Shown here in pieces: positions 63,909-64,000 of a DNA stretch of 64,000 nucleotides. The position numbers were made by a program, and so were the translations under genes. Each line of letters opens with the position of its first letter. Position 1 is the first letter of the stretch. Below the pieces are notes generated by a model. That model made no database searches, was not told the origin of the DNA, and was given only the letters and a program-made list of their open reading frames with translations. The DNA is taken from assembly GCA_000828075.3 (NCBI GenBank), contig JXCB02000027.1, positions 955,104 through 1,019,103 on the forward strand, written 5' to 3'. This DNA is from Tolypothrix campylonemoides VB511288 (GTDB taxonomy: Bacteria; Cyanobacteriota; Cyanobacteriia; Cyanobacteriales; Nostocaceae).

Positions 63909-64000
63909 TAACTTTTAACTTTTAACTTTTAACTTTTAACTTTTAACTTTTAACTTTTAACTTTTAACTTTTAACTTTTAACTTTTAACTTTTAACTTTT
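63909..64000. repeat. Tandem heptamer array (TTTTAAC)n reaching the window end
   Basis: About thirteen perfect copies of the 7-bp unit TTTTAAC run to the last base, so the true length is unknown. Confidence 0.95.

Noticed and set aside
1..64000. tRNA or rRNA genes
   Set aside because: Intergenic regions were scanned by eye for cloverleaf and TTCGA-type loops; none was convincing. A tRNAscan run would settle it.

Overview
The window looks like chromosomal DNA of a filamentous, probably heterocyst-forming cyanobacterium (Nostocales-like). The evidence is many HIP1 octamers (GCGATCGC), a psaX photosystem I gene, a high-light-inducible protein, plant-type aa3 oxidase genes, several Uma2 proteins, tandem heptamer repeats and a toxin-antitoxin load typical of these genomes. 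No rRNA, tRNA or CRISPR array was seen.

Layout. 1-7.1 kb: the end of an unknown gene, a Uma2 nuclease-like protein, a methyltransferase, a PlsC-like acyltransferase, proS, a DUF2993 protein and a GerMN lipoprotein-like gene. 7.3-11 kb: an integrase pseudogene split by a MITE, then a Crp/Fnr regulator, two perfect FNR-type boxes, a Coq4-like protein, a dihydropteridine-reductase-like SDR and a pterin dehydratase. 11.2-13 kb: an ArsR regulator, accB and efp. 13-21.2 kb is a decayed, mobile zone. It holds a broken MFS pump, a truncated Uma2 gene and two identical IS200/IS605 copies (tnpA+tnpB) in direct orientation. The copies flank YefM/YoeB (toxin broken), ParD/ParE and a phytanoyl-CoA dioxygenase-like gene.

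21.3-28.8 kb: a large cNMP/AAA/iron-sulfur membrane fusion protein, LtrA, a papain-fold-like protein, an RCK-channel protein and a coiled-coil protein. 28.9-33.9 kb is a very AT-rich island: a Ser/Thr kinase-superfamily 1 helicase fusion (interrupted by one in-frame TAA) followed by a PLD-family nuclease-like gene. I consider this the best candidate for an undescribed conflict/defence system. 34-37 kb: a ferredoxin-MBL fusion, small ORFs and HicBA. 37-43.6 kb: the respiratory block, with ctaA and ctaB (heme A synthesis) divergent from ctaC-ctaD-ctaE (cytochrome c oxidase).

43.6-44.6 kb: an IS4 remnant and a four-unit tandem array in which every unit ends in its own terminator, probably a multicopy small RNA. 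44.6-54.1 kb: a WD40 protein, an Hlip with an HLR1-like site, ald, a hybrid histidine kinase, CheB and CheR domains, a second MITE and a CapA-like protein. 54.4-57.8 kb: DUF433/DUF5615, trypco1, DUF6888/DUF6887, Uma2 and larE. 57.9-64 kb: a LivH permease, psaX, lipA, a response regulator, a repeat-filled gap, a histidine kinase and a terminal heptamer array that runs off the window.

Functionally, the Cta genes form a complete oxidase plus cofactor set. The SDR and pterin dehydratase look like the two steps of tetrahydropterin recycling under an FNR-like regulator. The accessory genes are dominated by mobile elements, toxin-antitoxin pairs and candidate defence genes.
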